A stretch of 6,671 bases of DNA from Ruminococcus sp. UBA4240. GTDB lineage: Bacteria > Bacillota > Clostridia > Oscillospirales > Ruminococcaceae. The stretch lies in NCBI GenBank assembly GCA_002395525.1, contig DGXE01000034.1, positions 1 through 6,671 of the forward strand, read 5' to 3'. A model generated the notes under the pieces. That model was not told where the DNA came from and did no database searches. It saw nothing but the letters and a program-made list of their open reading frames with translations. Of this stretch, positions 6,417 to 6,671 are shown piece by piece. Within the stretch, counting starts at the first letter, position 1. Each line of letters begins with the position of its first letter. Both the position numbers and the translations under genes were made by a program.

Positions 6417-6449
6417 TAAAAAAAGAGCCTGTGGTCACCCACAGGCTCT
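6415..6449 (-). terminator. Intrinsic terminator of the EF-Tu gene
   Basis: An 11-bp perfect stem, AGAGCCTGTGG/CCACAGGCTCT (6424-6434 with 6439-6449, 4-base loop), followed on the minus strand by seven T (6418-6424). It lies 12 bp behind the EF-Tu stop codon. Confidence 0.93.
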
Positions 6450-6461
6450 GATAAGCTCCGA

Positions 6462-6671
6462 TTATTCGTTGATCTTGGTAACGACGCCGGAACCAACGGT
6501 TCTGCCGCCCTCACGGATAGCAAAACGAAGACCCTCTTCAATTGCGATAGGAGTGATGAGCTCTACAGAGATCTCAACATTATCGCCGGGCATGCACATT
6601 TCCTTGTCAGCAGGAAGTGTGATAACACCTGTAACGTCGGTAGTTCTGAAATAGAACTGAGGACGATAGTT
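6462..6671 (-). CDS. tuf: Elongation factor Tu, C-terminal fragment (cut by window edge)
   Basis: The last 69 codons and the TAA (6462-6464) of EF-Tu, the GTPase that delivers aminoacyl-tRNA to the ribosome. The visible part is the end of the third (beta-barrel) domain: NYRPQFYFRTTDVTG, then MCMPGDNVEISVELITPIA, then RFAIREGGRTVGSGVVTKI, all highly typical of this protein. The reading frame is intact up to the window edge. It ends in its own terminator, so the TIR gene that follows is a separate unit. Assignment is essentially certain; whether the genome holds a second copy cannot be seen. Confidence 0.98.
   Translation of the reverse strand, partial: NYRPQFYFRTTDVTGVITLPADKEMCMPGDNVEISVELITPIAIEEGLRFAIREGGRTVGSGVVTKINE

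Noticed and set aside
1..6671. CRISPR array, tRNA, rRNA, insertion sequence or integration site
   Set aside because: No regularly spaced repeats, cloverleaf, rRNA-like segment, transposase motif or target-site duplication was seen on either strand.

Overview
All genes found here lie on the minus strand, so the window reads from right (6671) to left (1). The sequence suggests a low-to-mid GC Gram-positive anaerobe of the Clostridia, probably a Ruminococcus-like gut bacterium. The reasons are strong GGAGG ribosome binding sites, sigma-A promoters close to consensus with 17-bp spacers, intrinsic terminators with T tracts, and a zinc-ribbon/TIR protein of a type I associate with Clostridia. The genus is an inference and was not tested by any search.

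Layout from right to left: (1) the C-terminal 69 codons of elongation factor Tu with its terminator (6415-6671). (2) A perfect TTGACA-N17-TATAAT promoter driving a 622-residue protein with a zinc ribbon, helical repeats, a TIR domain, further repeats and a C-terminal membrane region (4485-6353). This is the likeliest immune-type gene in the window. (3) 25 bp further on, a broken small gene with a good RBS and start but at least two apparent frameshifts (about 3780-4459), closed by a perfect 12-bp hairpin terminator. (4) A four-gene regulatory/transport cassette (396-3668): an OmpR-type response regulator with its own promoter, then an ABC ATPase, an ABC permease and a histidine kinase without a sensor domain. 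Between the regulator and the ATPase are four 11-bp direct repeats over the -35 region of a second promoter, which looks like the regulator's binding site. (5) The kinase terminator, then a consensus promoter with a fluoride riboswitch and its attenuator (about 119-276). It controls a cation:proton antiporter whose first 34 codons are visible at the left edge.

How the parts may work together: the cassette resembles bacitracin/lantibiotic-type detoxification modules. The response regulator is probably made at a basal level from its own promoter and, when phosphorylated, activates the repeat-controlled promoter for the transporter and kinase. Because the kinase is the last gene of that unit, its supply should rise with induction. 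The antiporter leader can be read as a fluoride switch: ligand-bound aptamer excludes the terminator and lets transcription continue into the exporter-type gene. The TIR gene stands apart with its own strong promoter; its former operon partner is now decayed or contains sequence errors.
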